Part shown: one piece after another, positions 22,302 through 30,917 of the stretch
How positions within the stretch are numbered: position 1 is the first letter of the stretch
Layout of the letters: each line of letters begins with the position of its first letter
DNA from: JAZLGI01 sp045616225
Lineage (GTDB): Bacteria; Spirochaetota; Spirochaetia; Sphaerochaetales; Sphaerochaetaceae
DNA: 49,524 nt
Reading direction: 5' to 3'
Assembly (NCBI GenBank): GCA_045616225.1
Contig: JAZLGI010000085.1
Location: forward strand, 1 to 49,524
Program-made: the position numbers and the translations under genes
The notes under the pieces: model-generated
Told to the model about the DNA's origin: nothing
Databases searched by the model: none
The model's input: only the letters and a program-made list of their open reading frames with translations

Positions 22302-24521
22302 ATGAGCAAAATCCAGTTTTACAACGAATTTGATCCTGACAAGACATTCACTTATGACGAACGTATCGCCTTACTCAGAGAAAGAAAAATATCCCAGACC
22401 GAAGAAAAAGCAAAGGCCGGCGGAGCTGATGAAGACGATTACGGTTTAATTGTTCAGGATTGGGAATACAAACTCAAACCAAACCATGAAAACGGTTCAA
22501 TTTACGGATATGAGGCATGGAAGGAAAACTACTGTGCAATTCTCAAAGAACACCCTATTTATGTAGATGCCCTTGATGCTTTCAGTGCAAAAGGTTTCCT
22601 TTTCCTTGAAAGACTGAGACCAAAAACAAAAAAATGGAATCCTGATTATGCATATCCTGAACTTCAGGCTATATTTGACAAATATCAGGTAATATCAGGA
22701 ATTGATAACTGCCATCACTTTACTCCTGATCTTGAGATTGGATTAAACATAGGCTGGGGCGGAATTCTTCAGCAACTCAAAGACGGAAGAGCAAAGAATG
22801 ATGAAACACACTATGAATTCTATGATGCAGAAATTGCAGTAGTAGAATCAATCATTGGTTTTATCAGACGTGCCGGAGATGAGATAGAGGAAATTTCCAA
22901 AAAGGAAAAGAATAAACAACTGTCTGCAAACCTCAAGGAAATGGCAGACATTGACCACAGAATATGCAGCGAGCCTCCTAAAACATTCCGTGAGGCAATT
23001 CAGTGGGCAAACTGGTTCAGTATGATTTCAAGAACATACAACCGCGGTTCTTCCGGCGGACAGCTTGAAGATTTGTTCAATCCTTTCTACGAAAGAGACA
23101 TTAAAGCAGGAATTCTTACAGATGAAGAAGCTGTATTCTATCTTGCATGTATGTTCCTTCAGGACAGCCGCTACTGGCAGCTTTCAGGACCGGATGAAAA
23201 TGACAACGATACAACTTGTCACCTTTCATACCTTGCTCTGGATGCAGCAGATAAAATAAATGTTGCAATTAACCTCACCATAAGAGTTCATGACAAACTT
23301 GATCCTGTATTCTTCAAAAAGTCCATTGAGCTTTTGTTCAAGCACAAACAGGGATGGCCAAGATATTCAGGAGATAAAGCACTTATGGAAGGTTTCATGA
23401 GATGCGGTTATCCAAAAGAACTGGCAAGAAAGCGTGTTGCAGCAGGATGTCACTGGATGTGTATGCCGGGCATGGAATACACCATGAACGATACAGTAAA
23501 AGTAAACATTGCAATGGTCTTCCAAGTTGCATTTGAAGACATGATGGAACACGAAGCTAATCCAAACACAAAGATTTTGTGGGATTACTACAAAAAACAC
23601 CTCAAGATTGCCACAGATGCTACAGGAGACGGCATTATCCATCACCTCACCTATCAGACAAAGAGCCAGCCGGAGCTTATCTTAAACCTCTTCCAGCATG
23701 GTCTTATTGAGAAAGGTGTAAACATCACAGACGGTGGTGCAAACTACTACAATATGTGTATGGATGCAGCAGGTCTGGCAGTTGCAGCTGACAGTTTTGC
23801 AGCACTGGAACAGAGACTTGATAACGAAAAGAGAATGTCCTACAAGGAACTTCAGAATCATATCAATGCCAACTATGAAGATAAAGACGGTGAATATGTG
23901 CGTCAGATGATGCTTCACTCAGAACGCTACGGCGGAGGTGAAACTCTTGGAGACAAGTGGGCAGTAATGATTAAAGATGAGTGGACAAAAGATGTCAGAA
24001 ATCAGGTAGAACGCCACAAAGACAACCCAAAACACGTGAACTTTATTCCTGGATTCTTCAGCTGGTCAAATACAATTCTTCTGGGATCCATTCTCAAAGC
24101 AACTCCAAACGGAAGAAAATGCGGAGAACCTATTAACCACGGAGCAAACCCAAACAGCGGCTTTAGAAAAGACGGTGCAGTTACAAGTATGTGTAACTCC
24201 ATTGCTTCTGTTCAGCCTTACTACGGGAATACAGCACCTGTTCAGTTGGAAGTAGACCCTCAGATTATGAATGATCCGGAAGGCGTAGACAAAATGTGTG
24301 CTATGGTAAAGGGAATCATCAACAGCGGAAATACACTTCTTAATATTAATATTATAGATGCAAAGAAGATTCTTGAAGCTCACAAAGACCCTCTAAAATT
24401 CCCGGATCTTGTTGTTAGAGTAACAGGATTCACAGCATTCTTCGCAATGTTGTCAGAAAAATTCCGTGAACTTGTTGTAGAAAGAGTAAAATCCGTAAAC
24501 GGTGATGCTTGCGAAAAATAA
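22302..24521 (+). CDS. Glycyl radical enzyme of unknown substrate, atypical active site
   Basis: 739 residues, shorter than most GREs (about 780-850). The C-terminal radical loop is RVTGFTAFF with Gly709. The thiyl-radical cysteine loop is AAGCHWMCMPGMEYTMND with Cys383, where dehydratases and many lyases of the family have GCVEP or similar. The catalytic Glu two residues after Cys is a Trp here and a second cysteine sits at 387. It is not pyruvate formate-lyase either, which has adjacent cysteines. Other family landmarks are GYEAWKENY, HHFTPDLEIGLNIGWGG and NDTTCHLSYLALDA. It lies between its activase and a double-cupin-like gene. The reaction is unknown. Cytoplasmic and anaerobic. Confidence 0.9.
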   Translation: MSKIQFYNEFDPDKTFTYDERIALLRERKISQTEEKAKAGGADEDDYGLIVQDWEYKLKPNHENGSIYGYEAWKENYCAILKEHPIYVDALDAFSAKGFLFLERLRPKTKKWNPDYAYPELQAIFDKYQVISGIDNCHHFTPDLEIGLNIGWGGILQQLKDGRAKNDETHYEFYDAEIAVVESIIGFIRRAGDEIEEISKKEKNKQLSANLKEMADIDHRICSEPPKTFREAIQWANWFSMISRTYNRGSSGGQLEDLFNPFYERDIKAGILTDEEAVFYLACMFLQDSRYWQLSGPDENDNDTTCHLSYLALDAADKINVAINLTIRVHDKLDPVFFKKSIELLFKHKQGWPRYSGDKALMEGFMRCGYPKELARKRVAAGCHWMCMPGMEYTMNDTVKVNIAMVFQVAFEDMMEHEANPNTKILWDYYKKHLKIATDATGDGIIHHLTYQTKSQPELILNLFQHGLIEKGVNITDGGANYYNMCMDAAGLAVAADSFAALEQRLDNEKRMSYKELQNHINANYEDKDGEYVRQMMLHSERYGGGETLGDKWAVMIKDEWTKDVRNQVERHKDNPKHVNFIPGFFSWSNTILLGSILKATPNGRKCGEPINHGANPNSGFRKDGAVTSMCNSIASVQPYYGNTAPVQLEVDPQIMNDPEGVDKMCAMVKGIINSGNTLLNINIIDAKKILEAHKDPLKFPDLVVRVTGFTAFFAMLSEKFRELVVERVKSVNGDACEK

Positions 24522-24531
24522 GGAGAGAAAT

Positions 24532-25320
24532 ATGGCAAGAGTAGTACCACAGGTAAAAATTGATTTAAGTTTTAAAGAAAACAAGAGCATTTCAATGCTT
24601 GAAAACTGTATTCCGGGAGCAACCCCATGGCAGCATACAATTCTTAAAGGAAGCAGCCTTACACTTGAACCGGGTAGCTTTCATCATATTCTTCAGACTG
24701 TCGTAGGAGATGCAAAATTTGAGACAGACGGAAACGAATACATTTTCCACGAAAGAGTTGCCTTTATTCCAAGTCCAGAAAAGAGTGTAACAATTACTGC
24801 TCTCACAGATCTTCAGCTTCTTGAGATCCGTTGGAACAAGAGACTGCCGGAAGATGACAACCTTGCAGCAGAATACAAAACACAGTTCCCTGTTATTCAG
24901 ATTTACCGCAACTCAAAACAGTACAGAGATAAGAACAAGAGCGAAAAAACAATCTCAAGGTCTGTAATTGACCAGAGAAGAATTCCAAGATTTGCCTTTG
25001 GTTCTGTAGAAACATACGGTATTGACGCCGTCAAGAGCCATGACCATCCAATGCTTGACCAGTTCTTCTTCAGTTTCCCAGAAAACCAGATGGATGTTCT
25101 TATTGATTACCTTCCGTATCATATGGACGGTTGTGAACTTATGTATATTCCGCTTGGCTCATGTCATGGAGTAGACATCAAAGAAAACGAGCATTGCCAC
25201 TATCTTTGGATAGACTTCTACCCAGATAATGACCTTGCACTCAAGAGACTTGATTCATCTCATATTCCTACAGGAAAACACGTTGAATTTGATTCAAAAA
25301 CAGGCGAAAGAAAGAACTGA
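24532..25320 (+). CDS. Double-cupin-like hypothetical protein of the GRE operon
   Basis: About 263 residues; I do not recognise a named family. The first half (about 30-105) is cupin-like: SLTLEPGSFHHILQTVVGDAK, then EYIFHERVAFIP and VTITALTDLQLLEIRW. The second half (about 175-245) repeats the layout: SHDHPMLDQFFFSFPEN, then CELMYIPLGSCHGVDIKENEHCHYLWIDFYP. The second half carries His-Asp-His, Cys-His-Gly and His-Cys-His clusters that could bind a metal. The start is the ATG at 24532 after AGGAG, 10 bp past the GRE stop. It could be an isomerase or lyase for the GRE product, or a ligand-sensing accessory. Confidence 0.6.
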   Translation: MARVVPQVKIDLSFKENKSISMLENCIPGATPWQHTILKGSSLTLEPGSFHHILQTVVGDAKFETDGNEYIFHERVAFIPSPEKSVTITALTDLQLLEIRWNKRLPEDDNLAAEYKTQFPVIQIYRNSKQYRDKNKSEKTISRSVIDQRRIPRFAFGSVETYGIDAVKSHDHPMLDQFFFSFPENQMDVLIDYLPYHMDGCELMYIPLGSCHGVDIKENEHCHYLWIDFYPDNDLALKRLDSSHIPTGKHVEFDSKTGERKN

Positions 25321-25325
25321 GATTT

Positions 25326-26405
25326 ATGAAACACACGGCACCAATTAAACTTACGGCATCCCGTGCATGGAGAACATACACGGGCGGAAGCCAAATAGAC
25401 AAGATACACGGAATAGATAACAGTAAGGACACACAGTTTCCGGAAGAATGGATAATGTCAACAGTAGCAGCCAGAAATCCTGGGCGTGAAGACATTGTAG
25501 AAGGAATATGCTTTCTTGAAGGTTCTGACTTATCTCTTAAAGATTATATAGAGAGGTATCCTCTTGAGGCTTTGGGCAAAGCCCATGTTGATAAGTGGGG
25601 TAAAACTACAGGTGTTCTTGTTAAGGTAATTGATGCTGCAGAACGTTTAACGGTTCAGTGCCATCCAAACAAGCAAAAAGCAATGGAGCTTTTTAACTCC
25701 AAGTTCGGAAAAACAGAATGTTGGTACATTCTTGGCGGAAGAACAATAGACGGAGAGAAACCAAACCTCTACTTTGGATTCAAAGAAGGCATAAAAGAGC
25801 AGGAATGGATAGATGCTTTCAACAAGCAGGACATTCCTGCAATGCTTGGAATGCTTCATCACTTTGATGTAAAACCGGGTGATACTTTCCTTATCAAAGG
25901 CGGAGTTCCTCATGCAATAGGAACCGGCTGTCTTTTGGTAGAAATACAGGAACCTACAGATTATACAATAAGAATAGAAAGAGTAACTCCAAAAGGACTG
26001 AAGATTTCAGACATGCAGTGCCACCAGGGACTTGGATTTGAGAAAATGTTTGAATGTTTTGATTTCACAGGATATTCTCAACAACAGGCATTTGATAACT
26101 GGAAGATACCTGCAAGGATATTGGAAGAAACTAAGGATGCTGTGAGAAAGGAAATCATAGGTTATGACAGTACAGATTGTTTTAAGATGGAACTCTGTGA
26201 AATAAACAAGTCATACACTTTCAGAAAATCCGGTGTATTCTTTGGAATGTACATTCTTGAAGGGAAAGGACAAATCTCCGGAGATGGTCTTTGCACAGAA
26301 GTAAATGCAGGAGATCAGTTCTTTGTTCCGGCATCATCTGAAGATTTCGTCATTAAAGCAGAACAGCCTATGAAGGTTTTCTGCAGTTGGGGGCCAAAAG
26401 CTTAA
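25326..26405 (+). CDS. Class I mannose-6-phosphate isomerase-like protein
   Basis: 359 residues of the ManA type I cupin family. Zinc-site pieces are LTVQCHPNK (Gln and His), GKTECWYIL (Glu), and FLIKGGVPHAIGTGCLLVEIQEPTDYTIRIER with the second His and the active-site Arg. The class normally interconverts mannose-6-phosphate and fructose-6-phosphate. Its place 5 bp after the double-cupin gene suggests it serves the same pathway, perhaps on a related phospho-sugar; this is inference. Confidence 0.88.
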   Translation: MKHTAPIKLTASRAWRTYTGGSQIDKIHGIDNSKDTQFPEEWIMSTVAARNPGREDIVEGICFLEGSDLSLKDYIERYPLEALGKAHVDKWGKTTGVLVKVIDAAERLTVQCHPNKQKAMELFNSKFGKTECWYILGGRTIDGEKPNLYFGFKEGIKEQEWIDAFNKQDIPAMLGMLHHFDVKPGDTFLIKGGVPHAIGTGCLLVEIQEPTDYTIRIERVTPKGLKISDMQCHQGLGFEKMFECFDFTGYSQQQAFDNWKIPARILEETKDAVRKEIIGYDSTDCFKMELCEINKSYTFRKSGVFFGMYILEGKGQISGDGLCTEVNAGDQFFVPASSEDFVIKAEQPMKVFCSWGPKA

Positions 26406-26407
26406 AA

Positions 26408-27793
26408 ATGGCACAAATAAACAGAGATTTAACTCAGGGCAGTATTTCCAGAAACCTTCTGAGTTTTGCCACACCTGTGTTCTTATCTGCACTGCTTCAA
26501 GCTCTGTATGGCAGTGCAGATGCAATAATAGTAGGACAATTTGCATCTCTTTCTGAAATCATTGGAGTAACTCAAGGTTCTCAGGTAATGAACATAATTA
26601 CTCAGGGAATTTCAGGAATAAGTACAGGAGCCTGCATACTTATAGGACAGTATCTGGGAGCCGGAAAAACAAAAGACAAAGACGAGACTGTATCCACAGT
26701 CTTTACTTTGTTTATTCTCATTGCTGCAATCTTAATGGTTGGAATGCAGTTTTCAAACAGAGCAATTGCATCTGTTCTTGCAATTGATTCTAAGGCAATA
26801 GACGGCTTTGTTTCATACATGAGAATATGTGAATTCGGAATAGTTTTCATATTCATGTACAACTGCATTGCTGCTGTTCTTCAGGCTCTTGGAGATTCAA
26901 AACACCCTCTGTTTTTTGTTGGAATCTCATGCACTGTAAACGTAATCCTTGATTTGATTCTTGTAGCAGGTCTTGATATGGGAGCAAAAGGAGCAGCCTA
27001 TGCAACAGTCTTTGCTCAATTCTTAAGTGTTATCATTTCCATTATCTTCTTGAACAAAGGAAATTTCTCTTTTGAATTTAAGTTAAATAGCTTTAAACTT
27101 TACAAAGACAAGGCATCTCTTATCATTAAACTGGGACTTCCCTATTCAATTCAGAGACTTCTTGTTTACATCTCTTTCACAGCCATAAGCGGCCTTGCCA
27201 ATCCTTACGGAATTGCACATGGTTCTGCCGCAGGAATTGTTGCAAAGGTCAATACATTCGCAACCATACCGTTTGGTGCATTCAACACGGGTATTTCTGT
27301 TATTGCAGCACAGTGTGTTGGGAAAAACAATCTTGAAAGAGCAAAGAAAACAATGTTCAACGGTCTTTTGTTATGTCTCATAACAGGAACTGCATTGTTT
27401 GCCGTTTGTCAGATTTTCCCTGAAGCAGTGCTACAGATTTTCACAAGCAACCCGGAAGTAATTGAAGTTGGCGTAGAATTCCTCAGAGGATATAGTTGGG
27501 AATATATTTTCATGCCGTTTACATGGTCTGTTCATGCTTTATTCAGTGCCTGTGGATACACAATTGTCCCTTCTATAAACGGAATTCTTGCTTCTGTTGT
27601 ATTCAGAACTCCTTTGGCAATTCTTTTCTCAAGAAAACTTGGAATGGGATTTGGCGGAATATCATTTGGAGCTGCAGTTGCAGTCTGGGGTGCAATAATT
27701 CCTGCTTGGACTTTATATTTCCTGGGTATTTGGAAAAAACCTTTAATTAAATTAAAAAATTCAGAGGAAAAAGCTGATGAGCAAAAAGTATGA
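26408..27793 (+). CDS. MATE family efflux transporter
   Basis: About 461 residues with 12 predicted membrane helices. The start MAQINRDLTQGSISRNLLSFATPVFLSALLQ in steps is the typical MATE opening (GSISRNLLSFATP, then YGSADAIIVGQF). Internal repeat symmetry is visible with GAFNTGISVIAAQCVGKNN in the second half. It exports drugs or metabolites using a sodium or proton gradient. It starts 2 bp after the ManA stop and overlaps the next gene by 17 bp. In this operon it may export a by-product, which cannot be shown from sequence. Confidence 0.92.
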   Translation: MAQINRDLTQGSISRNLLSFATPVFLSALLQALYGSADAIIVGQFASLSEIIGVTQGSQVMNIITQGISGISTGACILIGQYLGAGKTKDKDETVSTVFTLFILIAAILMVGMQFSNRAIASVLAIDSKAIDGFVSYMRICEFGIVFIFMYNCIAAVLQALGDSKHPLFFVGISCTVNVILDLILVAGLDMGAKGAAYATVFAQFLSVIISIIFLNKGNFSFEFKLNSFKLYKDKASLIIKLGLPYSIQRLLVYISFTAISGLANPYGIAHGSAAGIVAKVNTFATIPFGAFNTGISVIAAQCVGKNNLERAKKTMFNGLLLCLITGTALFAVCQIFPEAVLQIFTSNPEVIEVGVEFLRGYSWEYIFMPFTWSVHALFSACGYTIVPSINGILASVVFRTPLAILFSRKLGMGFGGISFGAAVAVWGAIIPAWTLYFLGIWKKPLIKLKNSEEKADEQKV

Positions 27794-28931
27794 TGTTATC
27801 GTAATAGGTGGAGGTGTAGCAGGATGCAGTGCTGCTCTTGCTGCAAGAAGAAACAAAAAGTCTGTTCTTCTCTTGGAAAAACTCACAGTCCTTGGGGGAC
27901 TTGCCACTACAGGTCATATTGTAATTTATCTTCCTCTTGATGACGGATACGGCAGACAGGTAATTGGCGGAATAAGTGAAGAATTGTTAAAACTTTCTGC
28001 AAAATATGCTTACTTTGGAAATGATTTTACAAAATGGAAAGAAGAAGGAAAGCGTTATGAATGCAAATACAACGGGCCTGCTTTTTCTCTTGCACTTGAG
28101 GAACTTCTTCTTTCTGAAGGTGTAGAAATCCTCTATGACACTCTCTTTGTAGGGTCTGAAATAAAGGACGGTTTATGCAGTGCGGTTTTTGCAGAAAACA
28201 AATCAGGTAGATCCAAAATTGAATGTAATGCCGTTGTAGATGCTTCAGGAGATGCAGATCTCTTCTGCCGTGCAGGTGTTCCTGTAACTGCAGGAAAAAA
28301 CAACCTTGCTTTTTGGAATTACTGCACATCTTCTGCTCCTGACAGGTTCTATCAGAAACGCGGTGGCAAAGATGCACCTGGAATAAAGCTGGTAAGTCTT
28401 GGAAGCATAGATGTCAAAGCTTCTTCTCAAACTTACGAAAATCCGTATTACGGTGACAGCGGAGAAAATGTCAACAAGTATATTATAGACGGTCATAAAA
28501 GAATCCTGGATAACATGAAAGCAAATTCAGAATTAGTTCCTGCTTCATTGCCGGGAATGGCACAAATCAGAACTTCAAGAAGAATTAACGGTGCCTATCT
28601 GTTATCTGACGCAGATGCAGGAAAGCATTTTGAAGACAATATAGGCGGTACCGGAGACTGGAGAAAACCGGGGCCTGTTTATGAAATTCCTTACAGAACG
28701 CTGTACACAAAAGAGTTAAAAAATGTTCTTTGTGCAGGAAGATGCATTGCCACAGAAGGAGAAGCTTGGGAAATCATAAGATGCATTCCTCAAGCTGCTT
28801 TGACAGGTCATGTGGCAGGAACTGCTTTATCTATGTGTATTGACAGGAATCTGAATGTCCGTGATATTGATATCAGTGAATTGAGAAACGAACTCTCAAA
28901 AGAAGGTGTAATACTGGATATCAATAAATAA
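27777..28931 (+). CDS. FAD-dependent oxidoreductase (FAD_oxidored, PF12831-like)
   Basis: 384 residues. The N-terminal dinucleotide fold is DVIVIGGGVAGCSAALAARR with GxGxxG, followed by LLLEKLTVLGGLATTGHI, the stretch typical of PF12831 proteins. Near the C-terminus NVLCAGRCIATEGEAWEIIR is the second FAD-contact region. Members oxidise diverse small molecules, and some sit in sugar and polyol pathways. The start codon overlaps the MATE gene, which implies coupled translation. Last clear metabolic gene of the GRE operon. Substrate unknown. Confidence 0.87.
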   Translation: MSKKYDVIVIGGGVAGCSAALAARRNKKSVLLLEKLTVLGGLATTGHIVIYLPLDDGYGRQVIGGISEELLKLSAKYAYFGNDFTKWKEEGKRYECKYNGPAFSLALEELLLSEGVEILYDTLFVGSEIKDGLCSAVFAENKSGRSKIECNAVVDASGDADLFCRAGVPVTAGKNNLAFWNYCTSSAPDRFYQKRGGKDAPGIKLVSLGSIDVKASSQTYENPYYGDSGENVNKYIIDGHKRILDNMKANSELVPASLPGMAQIRTSRRINGAYLLSDADAGKHFEDNIGGTGDWRKPGPVYEIPYRTLYTKELKNVLCAGRCIATEGEAWEIIRCIPQAALTGHVAGTALSMCIDRNLNVRDIDISELRNELSKEGVILDINK

Positions 28932-28940
28932 GGAAGGAAG

Positions 28941-29546
28941 ATGAACTGCCTTAAATGTAAAACAGAAACTTCAGATGGAATGACTTTTGAGGTCATGAAG
29001 GTCTTATCCAGAAAAGTAAAAAATCCAATGGGAAGAATTGGAAAACAGCTTGCAACAGAACAGGAGCTTTGCGGTTTTGAACAATACAGAATCTGTGATT
29101 CCTGCATTGATTCCAAACTGGACGCCATTGCCCACCCTTGGAAAGAATTCACAGATAAATTTAAAGTAGCTCTTATTTTTCTTATTGTTGGAACAGGTCT
29201 TGTAATTGCAAATCTCGGAAAAAATGATAATGCTACTGTTGCCGGTGTTCTTTGTATTGTTTTCTTTGGAGTAAAATTCTTTAAATTTCTCAAGTCCTCA
29301 AAAAAGAAAAAAGAATCATTTGCAAAGTTCTCAGAAACAAATGCCCGCTTTGTAGCCGCATGGGAATGCCTTTCTGAGGTTGCACCAAGAAGAAATCAAA
29401 ATTCTGAAACTATTTTTTTCATTCCGGTTACCAAGGCTACTTATGAAATGAAAAAAGAAGACTTCTCTACCTACTACCGTCTGACTCCGGGTAATGCTGC
29501 AGAGTTTCACAAGCTTTTACAGAAAAAGAAAAAGGCAGATTCGTAA
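28941..29546 (+). CDS. Hypothetical membrane protein with N-terminal CxxC pairs
   Basis: 201 residues; family not recognised. An N-terminal CLKCKTE and a later RICDSCIDSK give two CxxC pairs about 45 residues apart, which could bind one zinc. Two membrane helices follow (KVALIFLIVGTGLVIANL and VAGVLCIVFFGVKFFKFL), then a charged cytosolic tail. A ribosome site (AAGGAAGG) precedes the ATG and the gene starts 10 bp after the FAD enzyme stop, so it is co-transcribed. Function unknown; the membrane zinc-ribbon layout suggests a small scaffold or sensor. Confidence 0.65.
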   Translation: MNCLKCKTETSDGMTFEVMKVLSRKVKNPMGRIGKQLATEQELCGFEQYRICDSCIDSKLDAIAHPWKEFTDKFKVALIFLIVGTGLVIANLGKNDNATVAGVLCIVFFGVKFFKFLKSSKKKKESFAKFSETNARFVAAWECLSEVAPRRNQNSETIFFIPVTKATYEMKKEDFSTYYRLTPGNAAEFHKLLQKKKKADS

Positions 29547-29549
29547 AAA

Positions 29550-30905
29550 ATGAATTCTCCCTGTGACAAAAGCAAAACTGTAAAACATGTAGCCTTGTTG
29601 TTTTCCCTGGGGTTTTTAACAACTTCTCTGATAGCATGTTTAATAGAACATGATTATTCTGTTTTCTCAGAACTTGTCACAATCTTATCTTCTCCCTCAC
29701 CTCTTGTAACAGATTATTTTGTCTTAGGGTCTCTATCCTCTGCATTCCTGAATACTGCAATCTGCGGATTGTTCTGGACTTTTATTCTTTTCATTTTGGA
29801 TGATAATCAGCATACAGAAACAGAGTTTGCCGGTTATTTTCTGGTAGTTGCACATTGTTTTTACGGTTTGAATTTCTTTAACATGATGATTCCGGTTATT
29901 GGAATACTCGTTTTCTGCAAAGCAACCGGTAAGAAGTTTAAAGATAATATAGATAAAGCAATGCTTTCTACAGCTTTTGGACCATTTATAGGTGAGCTTT
30001 GTTTCAGATATCATACTCTGCTAGTTTTTGAAGTAACAATCGGCAGTTTTTCTATAAATCTCATTGGACTTTTCTTTGCTCTTCTTTTGGGAATCTTCCT
30101 TGGTTTTGTGATTCCGCCAATGCTTATTGGTGCAAAAGCTCTTCACAAAGACTATGACCTATACAACGGAGGTCTTGCTTTTGGCTTACTTGGACTTCTT
30201 ATTTCTTCTTTCATGTATAAAAGCATGGGTAAAGAACCGTTTGTCTCCGTTACAAAAAATATGTTCAAACCAAATTACATTGCCTTTTGCAATTGTTTCT
30301 TTGTTTCTATGTTTGCCATCTGCATTATCATAGGTTTTTTGCAGAACAATAAGAGTTTCAAAGGCTATGGAAAACTGCTCAATGACAGTGGTTACAAAGT
30401 AGAATTCATAGAGAAATACGGTTCTTCATTCACTTGGATGAATCTTGGATTCTACGGTCTTATGATGACGTTTTACTTTAATCTTGTTACTTGCTGTCTT
30501 GACGGAGTCGGTTGGACAGGTGCTACCTGTGGTGTTACTTTGGCAGCTATGTCATTTGCTGCAGCAGGGCAACATCCTAAAAATGTTTGGCCAATTCTTG
30601 CAGGTTTTGTGATTTTTGAAATTTTTACACTGGGGATTTGTTTTGCTTCGGGCTTGGAAAAATGCTGGAATCTGTCGTCTCAGGAGTATATCAATGCCGT
30701 GGCTTTTGCAACAGGTTTGTGTCCGTTTGCCGGAAAGTTCGGAAGGAAAACAGGAATCATAGCCGGTTTTATGTGTGCTGTAATGTGTACAAGCACTTCT
30801 TCTATTCACTGTGGCCTTGTCCTTTACAACGGAGGTTTCACTGCAGGTATTACGGCAATGCTTCTTTGTCCTCTGGTAGAATACTATAATAAGAAAAACA
30901 ATTGA
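29550..30905 (+). CDS. Polytopic membrane protein, DUF1576-like
   Basis: 451 residues with about 10-12 predicted membrane helices and two related halves: PFIGELCFRYHTLL in the first half and CPFAGKFGRKTGIIAGF in the second. It also has GLFFALLLGIFLGFVIPPM and ending HCGLVLYNGGFTAGITAM. The YNGGLAFGLLG / YNGGFTAGI pairs support a duplicated unit. I place it in DUF1576 from memory of that layout; there is no known function, possibly transport. It starts 3 bp after the preceding stop. Confidence 0.65.
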   Translation: MNSPCDKSKTVKHVALLFSLGFLTTSLIACLIEHDYSVFSELVTILSSPSPLVTDYFVLGSLSSAFLNTAICGLFWTFILFILDDNQHTETEFAGYFLVVAHCFYGLNFFNMMIPVIGILVFCKATGKKFKDNIDKAMLSTAFGPFIGELCFRYHTLLVFEVTIGSFSINLIGLFFALLLGIFLGFVIPPMLIGAKALHKDYDLYNGGLAFGLLGLLISSFMYKSMGKEPFVSVTKNMFKPNYIAFCNCFFVSMFAICIIIGFLQNNKSFKGYGKLLNDSGYKVEFIEKYGSSFTWMNLGFYGLMMTFYFNLVTCCLDGVGWTGATCGVTLAAMSFAAAGQHPKNVWPILAGFVIFEIFTLGICFASGLEKCWNLSSQEYINAVAFATGLCPFAGKFGRKTGIIAGFMCAVMCTSTSSIHCGLVLYNGGFTAGITAMLLCPLVEYYNKKNN

Positions 30906-30917
30906 ACTGAGGTTTTT

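Noticed and set aside
22302..24521. Annotation as pyruvate formate-lyase
   Set aside because: No adjacent Cys-Cys pair; the activase has two extra iron-sulfur clusters, unlike PflA; the context is sugar catabolism.
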